Notes: generated by a model not told the origin, from the sequence alone. A stretch of 42,084 bases of DNA from Betaproteobacteria bacterium SG8_41 (GCA_001303585.1 LJTT01000044.1:1-42084), one strand, 5' to 3'. Positions 31,534 through 40,312 are shown, counted from the first letter of the stretch. Numbers and translations are program-made.

Positions 31534-32511
31534 GTGAAGCCCGCCCCATACAGCGATCTCACGCCTGACCGTTCGCTCGACGCGCTCGCGAGCGTCGGGC
31601 TCCGGCCTGACGGGCGCCTGCTCGGGCTGAACAGTTACGAGAACCGTGTCTACCAGGTCTGGATGGAGGAGGGGCCCCCGCTTGTCGTGAAGTTCTATCG
31701 CCCGGAGCGGTGGAGCGATGCGCAGATCCTCGAGGAGCATGCGTTCGCGCAAGAGCTGGCCGATCGTGAAATACCGGTCGTCGCGCCGCTTGTAATTGCT
31801 GACGGTACGCTGCACACGTTCGAAGGTTTCCGCTTCACGGTATTCCCGCGCCGTGGAGGGCGCTCTCCCGAGCTCGAAGACCGGAAGACACTCGAGTGGA
31901 TTGGTAGATTCATCTCGCGCATTCATGCCGTCGGCGCCACGCGACCTTTCCGCGAGCGGCCGGCGCTCGATATCGACAGCCATGGCACCGAGCCGCGCGA
32001 CTGGCTGCTCGCGAGCGGCCTCATCCCCCAGGACATTCTGGCGGCCTGGTCGAGTGCCGCGGCGCTTGCGCTGGACGGCGTGCAGCGGTGCTACGAGCGC
32101 GCGGGCAACGTGGCTGTCCTTCGGCTTCACGGCGATTGCCATGGCGGCAACATCCTGTGGACGGATGAGGGCCCGCATTTCGTGGATTTCGACGACGCCC
32201 GTACGGGGCCTGCGGTTCAGGACCTGTGGATGCTGTTATCGGGCGATCGCGCATCCATGGCGCGCCAGCTGCTGGACGTGCTCGCAGGCTACGAGGATTT
32301 TTGCGATTTCGACCGGCGCGAGCTTTGTCTCATCGAGGCGCTGCGCACGCTTCGCCTCATTCATTACTCGGCGTGGATCGCGCGCCGCTGGGACGATCCG
32401 GCTTTCCCCGCGGCTTTCCCTTGGTTCGGCACGCAACGCTACTGGCAGGACCGGATACTCGAGTTGAAGGAGCAGATCGGGTTGATGGATGAGCCCCCGC
32501 TTTACATCTAA
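31534..32511 (+). CDS. srkA: Stress-response serine/threonine kinase, SrkA (YihE) family
   Basis: A 325-residue cytoplasmic kinase of the aminoglycoside-phosphotransferase-like fold. The N-terminal GLNSYENRVYQVWMEEGPPL and KFYRPERWS bind ATP. The catalytic loop LRLHGDCHGGNILW has Asp201, followed by FVDFDDARTGPAVQDLWMLL (metal-binding Asp218). These are the E. coli SrkA/YihE signatures; that protein protects cells from stress-induced death. The GTG start at 31534 abuts AGGGGGG with no spacing. A TAAAAT at 31522-31527 is close enough that the transcript could be leaderless. Confidence 0.92.
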   Translation: MKPAPYSDLTPDRSLDALASVGLRPDGRLLGLNSYENRVYQVWMEEGPPLVVKFYRPERWSDAQILEEHAFAQELADREIPVVAPLVIADGTLHTFEGFRFTVFPRRGGRSPELEDRKTLEWIGRFISRIHAVGATRPFRERPALDIDSHGTEPRDWLLASGLIPQDILAAWSSAAALALDGVQRCYERAGNVAVLRLHGDCHGGNILWTDEGPHFVDFDDARTGPAVQDLWMLLSGDRASMARQLLDVLAGYEDFCDFDRRELCLIEALRTLRLIHYSAWIARRWDDPAFPAAFPWFGTQRYWQDRILELKEQIGLMDEPPLYI

Positions 32512-32514
32512 ATT

Positions 32515-32577
32515 CGTGACCGGTGACCGGTGACGGGTCGCTCGTTAAATTTTAAACGTGAATCGTGAATCGCGAGT
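32515..32577. repeat. Two heptamer arrays between srkA and amine oxidase genes
   Basis: 32515-32535 has three units (CGTGACC, GGTGACC, GGTGACG), starting 3 bases after the srkA stop. 32557-32577 has three units (CGTGAAT, CGTGAAT, CGCGAGT). Confidence 0.7.
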
Positions 32578-32666
32578 GGTGGTAGTGAATGGATGAGGCG
32601 CGTCCTGTAATTATTGTCATCTTTTCCAGTCGCCACTGACGCAGCAGATTCAAGGGGAATAGAGAC

Positions 32667-33980
32667 GTGGCATACGATGTCGTGATCATTGGCGCCGGGG
32701 CCGCCGGTCTCGCGGCTGCTTCTGAGATTGCCGAGGCGGGGCGATCAGCGCTCGTGCTGGAGGCGCGTGATCGAATCGGCGGGCGCTGCTGGTCGCTCCA
32801 GGTGCCGGGCCTGGCGGTGCCGGTCGAACTTGGCGCCGAGCTTATTCACGGGCGTCCCGAGGCAACGTTCTCCCTTCTCGATCGAGTGGGCGCCGCTGCA
32901 ATCGACCGTACCGGCAGCGGCTGGCATTTGGAGCGTGGGCGGCTGAAGCGCACGGGCGACGTTTTCGATGAGATCCGCAGGGCTTTGCGCAAAATCGCGG
33001 TTCCCAGGCGGGACGTCTCTTTCGAGATTTTTCTCAAACGCGAATTGCGGCGCGTCTCGGCGAGGGCTCGCGCGTTCGCCCAAAGGCGCGTCGAAGGATA
33101 TGACGCCGCCGATCCGGCGCGTGCCAGCGCGCGCGCGATCGTCGAGGAATGGTCGGGTGAGGACGAGGCAACAGCGTCCTCGCATTTCCGGCCGCTGGGC
33201 GGCTATGGCGCCTTACTCGAAGGGCTGGCGCGAACGCTCCCGGGATCCAGCGTCGAGATGCGGTTGAGCGCAGTGGTGCAGCGCGTTCATTGGAAGCGGG
33301 GACACGTCGAAGTCCGGGGTGTTCGAAACGGAAAATTCTTTAGTGCAACTGCGCGCCGCGCGATCATTACGCTGCCGCTTGGAGTGCTGCAGCTGTCTCT
33401 CGGCGCCGCAGGTGCGGTCCTTTTTACGCCGGCGCTCGATGCGAAAACGCGCGCGCTGCAGGGACTAGCCCCGAGTCCGGTAATCAAGGTCGTGATGCGG
33501 TTCCGCACTGCGTTCTGGGAAGCGCTGGACGGCGGGCGCTACGAGGATGCGGCCTTCTTGCGTTCAGTCGATGCGCCGTTCCCGTCTTTCTGGACGGCGC
33601 TGCCGGTGCGCGCGCCCCTGCTCGTCGCATGGGCGGGCGGGCCCAGGGCCGAGCGTCTTTCCGGCATTGCGGCGCGCGACGTGGTCCGGCAGGCGACGGC
33701 GAGCCTCGAGGCGATGTTCGGCAGGCGGGCGAGGGCCGCGCAACAGCTGGAGGAGGTCTGGTTTCACGATTGGCAGGAGGATCCGTTCGCGCGTGGCGCC
33801 TACAGTTATGTGACGGTCGGCGGCTCCGGCGCGCGCAAGGCACTGGCGGCACCGCTGCAGAACACGCTGTTTTTCGCAGGCGAGGCGAGCGATTTCGAAG
33901 GCGAGCACGGCACGGTGGCCGGCGCGCTGCGCAGCGGCACGCGCGCGGCGCGGCAGGCTCTCAAGGGTCTAACTAGGTAA
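32667..33980 (+). CDS. Flavin-containing amine oxidase
   Basis: A 437-residue flavoprotein of the amine oxidase/polyamine oxidase family. The dinucleotide motif VVIIGAGAAGLAAASEIA has GxGxxG at residues 9-14 and is followed by VLEARDRIGGRCW. The C-terminal FFAGEASDFEGEHGTVAGAL is the family's FAD end motif. The GTG at 32667 has AAGGGG upstream. Substrate could be a polyamine or other amine. Its stop codon TAA lies within the first unit of an 8-bp repeat array. Confidence 0.9.
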   Translation: MAYDVVIIGAGAAGLAAASEIAEAGRSALVLEARDRIGGRCWSLQVPGLAVPVELGAELIHGRPEATFSLLDRVGAAAIDRTGSGWHLERGRLKRTGDVFDEIRRALRKIAVPRRDVSFEIFLKRELRRVSARARAFAQRRVEGYDAADPARASARAIVEEWSGEDEATASSHFRPLGGYGALLEGLARTLPGSSVEMRLSAVVQRVHWKRGHVEVRGVRNGKFFSATARRAIITLPLGVLQLSLGAAGAVLFTPALDAKTRALQGLAPSPVIKVVMRFRTAFWEALDGGRYEDAAFLRSVDAPFPSFWTALPVRAPLLVAWAGGPRAERLSGIAARDVVRQATASLEAMFGRRARAAQQLEEVWFHDWQEDPFARGAYSYVTVGGSGARKALAAPLQNTLFFAGEASDFEGEHGTVAGALRSGTRAARQALKGLTR

Positions 33981-34088
33981 CTAAGTGACTAAGTGACTAG
34001 GTGAATAGGGGACTAAGCGAACGCCGCTATTTGGCGACGTTTGGCTTGCGAACTAGTCACCTGGTTGGTTACCTAGTCGCGTAGTCAC
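33973..34088. repeat. Inverted octamer arrays between convergent genes
   Basis: The left array, 33973-34020, has six 8-bp units (CTAGGTAA, CTAAGTGA twice, CTAGGTGA, ATAGGGGA, CTAAGCGA). The right array, about 34052-34088, has the complementary orientation (TAGTCACC, TGGTTGGT, TACCTAGT, CGCGTAGT). The left array supplies the amine oxidase stop codon. The right array ends one base before the DUF1847 stop codon. Confidence 0.85.
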
Positions 34089-34089
34089 A

Positions 34090-34794
34090 TCAGGGATTCT
34101 TGTCGCGCCGGCCTGGGACGGGGATCTTGGGCGGCTTTGCTGGCTTAAGGGGCCCCCAGACACGGCTGTAATAGGTGTCGGCAAGCTGCAGCGCGGCGAC
34201 CGGATTGTGACCGAGCACTCGATCCTTCGCGACCAGCACGGTCGTGAGCCCCTTAGCGTGCTTGAAGAAAAGACTGTCGTGTCCGATGCACAATCCCATC
34301 ACAACATTGAACTCGCAGCCATGCGCATTGAGCAGCTCGGCCTGGCAAACGGGATTGCACAGTGACTCGAATTGCCCGGGGCGGACCTTCTGGCTGTCGG
34401 AAATGCCCATGTCTTCCTTGGGGATGCTGCCGGTCTTGCAGGCGACCGAGACCACTTCGAAGCCATGGCTCTCGAGGATGCCGCTGAGGACATAGGCGTG
34501 ATCGACGAAGCTGATGCAATTGGCGATGCCGATCTTCTTGTAGCCCATGCGCTTGGCAAACTGGACGATCTCCTCGACCCGAGTCCACTTGCAATAGCCT
34601 TCCGATTCCACGATCGCTGATTCGCGGGAAATCCTGCGCACTTCAGGGTCTTCGTAAAGGCTGCGCGCGTCAGCCTGCGTCTCGGGGTCGACCTTGGTCG
34701 GGCAGAAACCGGGCCCGCGCTCGGCGGACTCGCCCTGGCGGCAGGCCCTGACTGTCGGCGGACAGTACGCGCAGGCGGGGTCTTCGTATTTCAT
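34090..34794 (-). CDS. DUF1847 metal-binding protein
   Basis: A 234-residue cysteine-rich protein of the DUF1847 family. Conserved segments: CAYCPPTVRAC near the N-terminus, IGIANCISFVDHAYVLSGIL, SVACKTGSIPKEDMG, SLCNPVCQAELLNAHGCEFN, VMGLCIGHDSLFFKHAKG. About 11 cysteines suggest metal or cluster binding. The function is unknown; it is often found in anaerobes and facultative bacteria. AGGAGG lies 8 bases before the ATG. C-terminal PAKPPKIPVPGRRDKNP is a variable tail. Confidence 0.85.
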   Translation of the reverse strand: MKYEDPACAYCPPTVRACRQGESAERGPGFCPTKVDPETQADARSLYEDPEVRRISRESAIVESEGYCKWTRVEEIVQFAKRMGYKKIGIANCISFVDHAYVLSGILESHGFEVVSVACKTGSIPKEDMGISDSQKVRPGQFESLCNPVCQAELLNAHGCEFNVVMGLCIGHDSLFFKHAKGLTTVLVAKDRVLGHNPVAALQLADTYYSRVWGPLKPAKPPKIPVPGRRDKNP

Positions 34795-35196
34795 GGCCGA
34801 TCCTCCTTCCGGAATGCTCTAACGACACTCTATTGGGCCTGCCGGCTTGAAGTTTGCTCTAGATCAATCTTTCGGCCCAGATTTTATGCCACCGCACCCG
34901 ACTATCGTGACCAGTGACCTGAGCTGCTTGGTTCCATACTGATTATCCATCACGCATTACGAAAAAGCCTACAGGAGAAGAAAAGCTTTACCGCCAAGAA
35001 AGCGGTGGGAATGATCATTGTATTTTAACCGCAGGAACGCCAAGGCCGGCTTGGACGGAAAGGCCTTGGTCATCCCCGGCTCGCCTTTGCGCCTCCTACC
35101 GCTGACTTCCGCCCTGGGGCGGCCCACATCGCCGGTCACTCGTGACAAGGTGTCCCTGTAGAATGGTGCGCCCTACATTCTACGCTGGCTCATGCC
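34795..35196. other. Intergenic region with dispersed repeats
   Basis: About 400 bases between divergent genes. It holds two heptamers (34906-34919, CGTGACC and AGTGACC) and CGCCAAG-type motifs (34989-35047). No coding sequence is convincing. It should carry the promoters of DUF1847 and the Bug gene. Confidence 0.5.
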
Positions 35197-36168
35197 GTGA
35201 ACATTCGTTTGCTCATCATGCTGGCTGCCGGCGGCATGCTCCTCTCGTCGGGAACGTTGGCCGAATCGAACTATCCGACGCGCCCCGTGCGGCTGCTGGT
35301 CGGATTCTCGCCCGGCGGGACGACCGATATCATTGCACGGCTGCTTGCGCCTGAGCTGAGCTTGTTTTTCAAGCAGCAGTTCTATGTCGATAACCGTCCC
35401 GGCGCCACGGGGAACATTGCTGCCGGTCTCGCCGCGAGAGCAGCGCCGGACGGCTCGACATTGATCGTTGTGCCTGCCGCGTTTTCGAGCAATATCAGCG
35501 TCTACCGGGGGATCGGGTACGATCCGCTGCGCGATTTCGTGCCCATTGCCCGGGTCGCCGCGGTTCATAACGTCCTTGTCGTGCATCCGTCCGTGCCAGC
35601 GACCGGCGTCGGTGAGCTCGTTGCGCTTGCCAAAAGACGGCCCGGCGAGCTCGCGTTCGCATCGCCTGGCCACGGCAGCACGCCGCATCTTGCGGTGGAG
35701 ATGCTGAAGCTCCGTGCCGGCGGATTGAACGTTCTGCATGTGGCCTATCGCGGGATGAATCCCGCCGTGCTAGAGGTGCTCGGCGGTCAGGTGCACGCGA
35801 TCATTTCCACCCTGCCGCCGGCGATTGCCCACATTCGCAGCGGCCGGTTGCGCCCGCTCGCCGTGGCGAGCCTGAAACGCGCTCCCGCACTGCCTGAAGT
35901 CCCGACCTTCGACGAGGCCGGCTATCCCGGCTACGAGGCGGCTGCCTGGAACGCCGTGCTGGCGCCGGCAGGAACGCCCTATGACGTTCAGACCCGTCTC
36001 AATCTGGCAATCGTCCAGATTGCGCGGGCGCGTCTGTTCCAGTCGCGGCTTGCCAGGCTGGGCGCGGACGTGATCGCCGATACGCCCGATGAGTTCATTG
36101 CTTATCTTCGCGTCGAAATCGCGAAGTGGGCGCAGGTTGTCAAGGCTGCCGGCGTTCGGATCGAGTAA
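35197..36168 (+). CDS. Bug/TctC family periplasmic solute-binding protein (second copy)
   Basis: A 323-residue periplasmic binding protein. The signal peptide LLIMLAAGGMLLSSGTLAES is followed by YPTRPVRLLVGFSPGGTTDI (the Bug PGGxxD motif), FYVDNRPGATGNIAAGLAAR (ENRxGAgG type) and LPEVPTFDEAGYPGYEAAAW (PTxxEaG). Nothing like tctA or tctB is adjacent, so it is an orphan, as are most of these proteins in Burkholderiales. GTG start at 35197; no strong ribosome binding site. A dehydrogenase gene follows 79 bases downstream and could share the transcript. Confidence 0.9.
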   Translation: MNIRLLIMLAAGGMLLSSGTLAESNYPTRPVRLLVGFSPGGTTDIIARLLAPELSLFFKQQFYVDNRPGATGNIAAGLAARAAPDGSTLIVVPAAFSSNISVYRGIGYDPLRDFVPIARVAAVHNVLVVHPSVPATGVGELVALAKRRPGELAFASPGHGSTPHLAVEMLKLRAGGLNVLHVAYRGMNPAVLEVLGGQVHAIISTLPPAIAHIRSGRLRPLAVASLKRAPALPEVPTFDEAGYPGYEAAAWNAVLAPAGTPYDVQTRLNLAIVQIARARLFQSRLARLGADVIADTPDEFIAYLRVEIAKWAQVVKAAGVRIE

Positions 36169-36181
36169 AGAGCGGTCCATC

Positions 36182-36209
36182 ATTAAATGTTGAATGATGA
36201 ACGATGGGC
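36182..36209. repeat. Degenerate heptamer array between Bug and dehydrogenase genes
   Basis: Four 7-bp units (ATTAAAT, GTTGAAT, GATGAAC, GATGGGC) lie between the stop of the Bug gene and the dehydrogenase start. Confidence 0.5.
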
Positions 36210-36247
36210 AACGACCGAAGAGTGAGGAGCGAGGAGGCGAAGTCAGA

Positions 36248-37135
36248 ATGAGCGCGGAACCGCAACTGGTGGGAATCGTCGGGCTGGGCCTGATCGGCAC
36301 GGCGCTTGCAAAACGTTTGATCGGCGCTGGCTTCGCCGTGCGGGGTTACGACATCGAACGCGAACGCTGTGGCCGGCTGGCGGAGCTGGGCGGGCAGCCG
36401 GCGGCATCGGTTGAGGACGTCGGCAAGAGCTGCAATCCTGTTGTCGTGGCCGTATTCGACACCGACCAGGTGGAGGCTGTGGTGGAAGGCGCCGGCGGTG
36501 CGGCATCCCTCGGCCTGTCGCCGGGCCAGGTTGTGATCTGCACCAGCACGTGCGAGCCCGAGCGCGTCGTCACTCTGGCCGAGCGCGCGGCGCAGCGTGG
36601 CATCCGTTTTCTCGAGTTTCCGATATCGGGGAACAGCAACCAGATCGCGCTTGGCAATGGCGTCGGCCTTGCAGGTGGCGAGGTCGAAACGATGGCGGAA
36701 GTCACGAAGGTTCTGGATGCGATCTGTCCACGCCGCCATTACCTCGGGCGCGCGGGCGCGGCAGGGCGGGCCAAACTCGCCGTCAATCTGGTCGGGGGGC
36801 TGAACCGGGCCGTGCTCGCTGAAGGCCTTGCTTTTGCCGAAGCGATGGGGCTCGAGCTCTCGTCGTTCCTCGAGGTGCTGAAGGAATCAGCGGCGTATAA
36901 CCGCGCGATGGACACGCGCGGTCAGAAGATGGTCCAGGGCGACTTCGCGCCGCATGCCAAGATCTTCCAGTCGCGCAAGGATTTTGCATTAATGCAGAAG
37001 GCGGCAGAACGTGCCGGCCAGACGCTTCCGCTCGCTACCACTTACGTCGACTTGATCGAAGGATGCCTGGCTCACGGCGAGGCCGACCTCGACAACTCCG
37101 CGATCATTCGGGAAATCCGGCGGCGCCGGCGCTGA
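36248..37135 (+). CDS. NAD(P)-dependent 3-hydroxyisobutyrate dehydrogenase-like enzyme
   Basis: A 295-residue beta-hydroxyacid dehydrogenase. The Rossmann motif VGLGLIGTALAKRL has GxGxxG at residues 12-17. The substrate loop FPISGNSNQIALGNG (usual DAPVSGG) is unusual. The catalytic Lys176 is in AKLAVNLVGG (usual GxGxxxKxxNN). C-terminal helical domain has FQSRKDFALMQKAAERAGQT. The start at 36248 follows GAGGAGG. It likely acts on a small hydroxyacid that may be the ligand of the upstream Bug protein. Confidence 0.85.
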   Translation: MSAEPQLVGIVGLGLIGTALAKRLIGAGFAVRGYDIERERCGRLAELGGQPAASVEDVGKSCNPVVVAVFDTDQVEAVVEGAGGAASLGLSPGQVVICTSTCEPERVVTLAERAAQRGIRFLEFPISGNSNQIALGNGVGLAGGEVETMAEVTKVLDAICPRRHYLGRAGAAGRAKLAVNLVGGLNRAVLAEGLAFAEAMGLELSSFLEVLKESAAYNRAMDTRGQKMVQGDFAPHAKIFQSRKDFALMQKAAERAGQTLPLATTYVDLIEGCLAHGEADLDNSAIIREIRRRRR

Positions 37136-37265
37136 AGGCAACGGCAGGACAGGACAGGGCACAAACGTCGGCGGGTCGCACAGTGCTTTGAGTTTGATCT
37201 CGCTGTCGGAGCCGGCGCGGCCGAGGGCGGTCAGTGTGACCGCGAGGAGGCGCCCCAAGGTAACG

Positions 37266-37301
37266 ACAAGAAAAAGGCCCGCTGATGCGGGCCTTCGTTT
37301 T
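37266..37301. terminator. Bidirectional intrinsic terminator
   Basis: AAGGCCCGC (37274-37282), loop TGAT, GCGGGCCTT (37287-37295). On the plus strand it is followed by CGTTTT and on the minus strand by a run of U. It serves the convergent dehydrogenase (+) and glycine-zipper (-) genes. Confidence 0.85.
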
Positions 37302-37322
37302 GCAGAACCGTGGCGAGCGCTG

Positions 37323-37853
37323 TCAGCACTTCTTCTTGTAATGTCCTTTCGCCCAGCCCTTGCCAGGGTGCTTCTTGTGCTTCCATTTGTAGCAGTCGTC
37401 GTCATGACCGTAGCGATTGCCGCGATAGCTGACTTGCCCGCCCGGCGCGTGAGGTGCCTCACTCGAGCTAACAGCCGTGCCGCTGCTGGTGCTTATGTTC
37501 TTGCCGACCACCGCGCCGGTCGCGCCGCCGACGCCGGCACCGACAACGGCGCCTGAACTGCCGCCCACCGACTTACCCACTGCGGCCCCCGTAGCGCCGC
37601 CGACCGCGCCGCCCACCATCGCCCCGGTTTGACCTTCGCCTGGCGTGCTGACCGCGCCACCGACCGCGCCGCCGACCGCGCCGCCGATCACGGCACCGTT
37701 TTTCTTGCTGACAGATTGGCCGATTGCCGCGCCGGCTGCTGCGCCGAGGCCGCCGCCAAGCGCCGTTTCCACGTCGCCCGCTTGCGCGCCCGATGCCATC
37801 AGACTCACCGCCAGCGCTGCCAGAATTCGCTGCTTTGCCAAGCTGCGTCTCAT
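37323..37853 (-). CDS. Exported glycine-zipper protein
   Basis: A 176-residue protein with a signal peptide (MRRSLAKQRILAALAVSLMA). The central 90 residues are repeats of glycine-alanine-valine with regular GxxxG spacing (GAVIGGAVGGAVGGAV, GAMVGGAVGGATGAAVGK), the glycine-zipper pattern of membrane-associating proteins. The C-terminus is lysine/histidine rich (KWKHKKHPGKGWAKGHYKKK), which could bind metal or LPS. The start at 37853 follows AGGAG. The function is unknown. Confidence 0.8.
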   Translation of the reverse strand: MRRSLAKQRILAALAVSLMASGAQAGDVETALGGGLGAAAGAAIGQSVSKKNGAVIGGAVGGAVGGAVSTPGEGQTGAMVGGAVGGATGAAVGKSVGGSSGAVVGAGVGGATGAVVGKNISTSSGTAVSSSEAPHAPGGQVSYRGNRYGHDDDCYKWKHKKHPGKGWAKGHYKKKC

Positions 37854-38118
37854 CGCCTTTCTCCTTTCGCAGAGCGGTCGTTTTCGACCCCCCTCACAGT
37901 GGGCTGGCCGGGACCACAACCGCACCTATCCTGCTACAAATAAAGCGAAAATGCTGTGAAGGTCCTCACAGATGCGCCGAGATTAGGTAACCGGGAGATT
38001 TCGCGACCGCAGCGGGCATGTGCAGGCCGCGAAAAGCGGCACTAAGTCTCGCTCGCCGGTTCCTTCCGGTTGATGCTAGGCTCCGGCCAGGACGTGCTTA
38101 ATCGAAAGGAGTCCCCTT

Positions 38119-38481
38119 GTGGCGGCTTGGCTGACTGCATTCAAGGTCATACCTTGGGCCGATGTGATCGCTGCGGCGCCGACTGTCGCCCGCGGTGCGA
38201 AGAAACTCTGGCATTCGGTCAGGGACCAGCCGCCCGATTCGAAGTCAGGCAGCGTGGCGGGCAGCCCGGAGGGCCGTCTCGATGCACTGGAGGCGCAGCT
38301 CGATGATTTGAGGAAAGAGCTTGCCGCCTCGTCTGAGCTGATCAGTTCCTTGGCCGAACAGAACGCGCGGCTCGTCGAGGCGGTCGGGATTCTGCGCGTC
38401 CGCACCCGGACCCTGCTGGTGGCAACGATCGTCGCGTTTGGCTTGCTCGTGGTGCTTGGCGCGCTGATCCTGCCCGCGTGA
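38119..38481 (+). CDS. Small coiled-coil protein with C-terminal membrane helix
   Basis: A 120-residue conserved hypothetical protein. Residues 5-30 (LTAFKVIPWADVIAAAPTVA) form an amphipathic segment, 50-80 form a coiled coil (RLDALEAQLDDLRKELAASS), and the end is one transmembrane helix (LLVATIVAFGLLVVLGALIL). GTG start at 38119 with GGAG upstream. I recognise no domain. It is probably a tail-anchored membrane protein. Confidence 0.75.
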   Translation: MAAWLTAFKVIPWADVIAAAPTVARGAKKLWHSVRDQPPDSKSGSVAGSPEGRLDALEAQLDDLRKELAASSELISSLAEQNARLVEAVGILRVRTRTLLVATIVAFGLLVVLGALILPA

Positions 38482-38485
38482 GCCC

Positions 38486-38543
38486 CGTGAATGGTGAATA
38501 GTGAATGGTGAGCGGCGAATTCAGTGACCTGTGACCAGTATTT
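38486..38543. repeat. Heptamer array after the small coiled-coil gene
   Basis: Eight 7-bp units, more or less degenerate, start 5 bases after the stop codon: CGTGAAT, GGTGAAT, AGTGAAT, GGTGAGC, GGCGAAT, then AGTGACC and TGTGACC with two bases between. A TGGTTCATCTGTGGTTGG motif follows at 38623-38640. Confidence 0.75.
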
Positions 38544-38672
38544 GCCCGCGTGTTGATGGGCGCGGTGTCGCCTGCTCGGACACGCGGATTTAAACCGGCG
38601 CATCGCGTCCGGATTTGACGGTGGTTCATCTGTGGTTGGAAATATCGCTTGACGGAAAGTAGGAGGAGTCGC

Positions 38673-39539
38673 ATGGCGCTCAAGCTCAGGCGGCTTTCGC
38701 ACGCGCTCGGTGCGGAGGTTTGTGAAATCGATGTCTCGATGCCGATGAGTGAAGCATTCTTCGGTGAAATCTATCGGGCCTTTCTGCAATACGGTGTTCT
38801 GCTTTTTCGCGATCAGGACATCGGCCGCGAACAGCACATCGAATTCAGCCGGCGCTTCGGCGAGCTCGACCGGCACGACGCATTGCCGCGCGACCGGCAT
38901 CCCCGGTATTCCGAGCTGCTGATGGTGACGAACGAGCCCAAGCCCGACGGCAGCCCCTCGGATACGAAGTACACGGGCCGGCAGTGGCATTCCGACATGT
39001 CCTTCACCACTGCGCCGTCTCTCGGCTCCCTCTTGCGCTGTTACGCCGTTCCCGACGTCGGCGGCGATACCCTGTTTGCGAACATGTACCTCGCCTACGA
39101 TGCGCTCTCGGACGGCATGAAGGCGCTCATCGCCGGTCTTCACGGCATTCATCACTCTGGGACGCGCAAGATCGCCAACAGCGAAAGTGGCGTTCCGCGC
39201 GCCGATGAGCAAAGGCGTCTCAATCCTCCCGTCGCGCAGCCGGTCGTCCGTGTGCACCCCGAGACCGGACGCAAAGCGCTCTACATCGGCGAGAAAGTGA
39301 AACGTTTTGACGGTATGACCGAGGAGGAGAGCAAGCCGCTGATTGATTTCCTGGTGCGCCATGCGACGCGTCCGGAATTCGTGTATCGCCACCAGTGGAA
39401 GAAGAACGATATCCTGGCCTGGGACAATCGGTGCGCCATGCATCAGGCGCTCGGTGACTTCGACGAGACGCAGCTGCGTCATCTCGAACGGACCACGGTC
39501 CTGGGGACGCCATCGGGCTACGTTGTTGCCGGGGGTTGA
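38673..39539 (+). CDS. TauD/TfdA-family alpha-ketoglutarate-dependent dioxygenase
   Basis: A 288-residue non-haem iron dioxygenase. The iron-binding facial triad is seen as His106 and Asp108 in RQWHSDMSFTTAP and His257 in CAMHQALGDFD. The 2-oxoglutarate-binding Arg lies in LRHLERTTVLG. QYGVLLFRDQDIGREQHIEF is the family's core N-terminal part. Family members hydroxylate taurine, 2,4-D and similar compounds. The ATG at 38673 follows AGGAGG at 38661-38666. The CMD-family gene lies 87 bases downstream on the same strand. Confidence 0.92.
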   Translation: MALKLRRLSHALGAEVCEIDVSMPMSEAFFGEIYRAFLQYGVLLFRDQDIGREQHIEFSRRFGELDRHDALPRDRHPRYSELLMVTNEPKPDGSPSDTKYTGRQWHSDMSFTTAPSLGSLLRCYAVPDVGGDTLFANMYLAYDALSDGMKALIAGLHGIHHSGTRKIANSESGVPRADEQRRLNPPVAQPVVRVHPETGRKALYIGEKVKRFDGMTEEESKPLIDFLVRHATRPEFVYRHQWKKNDILAWDNRCAMHQALGDFDETQLRHLERTTVLGTPSGYVVAGG

Positions 39540-39626
39540 TCAGGAGGCCGTGAGTTGACGATGGCGCGCCTGCAATGTGTCGGTTGTTGCGTGCGGGTCT
39601 TTCTGGATCGAAAGTAAGGGGGCGCA

Positions 39627-40043
39627 ATGGCGGAACGCAAGACGGAAGCCACTTCCAGCAATCTTGTCGACGAGATGGCGAAGCGGCGCGGGAAACGCTA
39701 TCCCGCCCATGCCTGGATCGCGGAAAAATTTCCCGATTACGTCAAGGTGCTGGTTGACCTCGACGAGGTGATTCGGCTCAAGCCGCGGCGCTTCGACCAG
39801 AAGATGCACGAGCTCTTTCACATCGTCGCGCTCGCGGTCGAAATGTCCAATCCGCCGAATCAGCCGCACCTTAAGCAGCACATCAAGCAGGGGCTCAAGC
39901 TCGGCCTGGCGCCCGAGGAAATCGCCGAGGCGCTCATGGTGTGCGTCAATCCCTGTGGCGCGAAGGTGCTGACCTACGGCGTCACCTGCATGCTGGAAGC
40001 GATCGAGGAGATGAAGGTCGAAGGCCAACAGCCGATTCCGTGA
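39627..40043 (+). CDS. Carboxymuconolactone decarboxylase family protein without CxxC
   Basis: A 138-residue alpha-helical protein of the CMD fold. KMHELFHIVALAVEMSNPPN and EEIAEALMVCVNPCGAKVLT match the family. The redox CxxCxxxH motif of AhpD is absent: the position reads AVEMSNPPNQPHLKQHI. So it resembles true decarboxylase-type members or lost the redox site. The ATG has AAGGGG upstream. It follows the dioxygenase gene and could act in the same pathway. Confidence 0.8.
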   Translation: MAERKTEATSSNLVDEMAKRRGKRYPAHAWIAEKFPDYVKVLVDLDEVIRLKPRRFDQKMHELFHIVALAVEMSNPPNQPHLKQHIKQGLKLGLAPEEIAEALMVCVNPCGAKVLTYGVTCMLEAIEEMKVEGQQPIP

Positions 40044-40078
40044 CTGGAACGTATCTCAAAAAAGCGAAAAACCTGTTC

Positions 40079-40116
40079 ACCGCAGATAAACGCAGATAAG
40101 CATAGATATAGAGAAA
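40079..40116. repeat. CGCAGATAAA decamer array
   Basis: Three 10-bp units (CGCAGATAAA, CGCAGATAAG, CATAGATATA) lie in the spacer after the CMD gene. The unit is the reverse complement type of those at 146-165 and 21475-21504. Confidence 0.75.
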
Positions 40117-40245
40117 AGCGGGGATCCGTGCCGGCCGCCGATGGTCGTCGAGTAACGCCGGTAAAGCGCGTGGACCACGAGCGGTGAAATTCTCTGATGG
40201 GAGCGCCGTCGTTTTTCCATTCATCGTTCGTCATGCGACGAGACG

Positions 40246-40287
40246 CGCGCAACCGGCGGAGCGGGTTTCCGCTCCGCCGGTTGCGCG
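40246..40287. promoter_or_regulatory. Strong 19-bp hairpin after the Spy-like gene
   Basis: The arms at 40246-40264 and 40269-40287 pair perfectly over a four-base GTTT loop. It starts 26 bases past the minus-strand stop. No U-tract follows on either strand, so it may be a U-less terminator or a 3'-end stabiliser. The spacer 40044-40312 holds no gene. Confidence 0.6.
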
Positions 40288-40312
40288 GAACGATCCGTTA
40301 CCCGCGGCCGTG

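Noticed and set aside
30182..31549. 455-codon minus-strand frame over the amidohydrolase gene
   Set aside because: Antisense shadow; the amidohydrolase on the plus strand has intact metal ligands.
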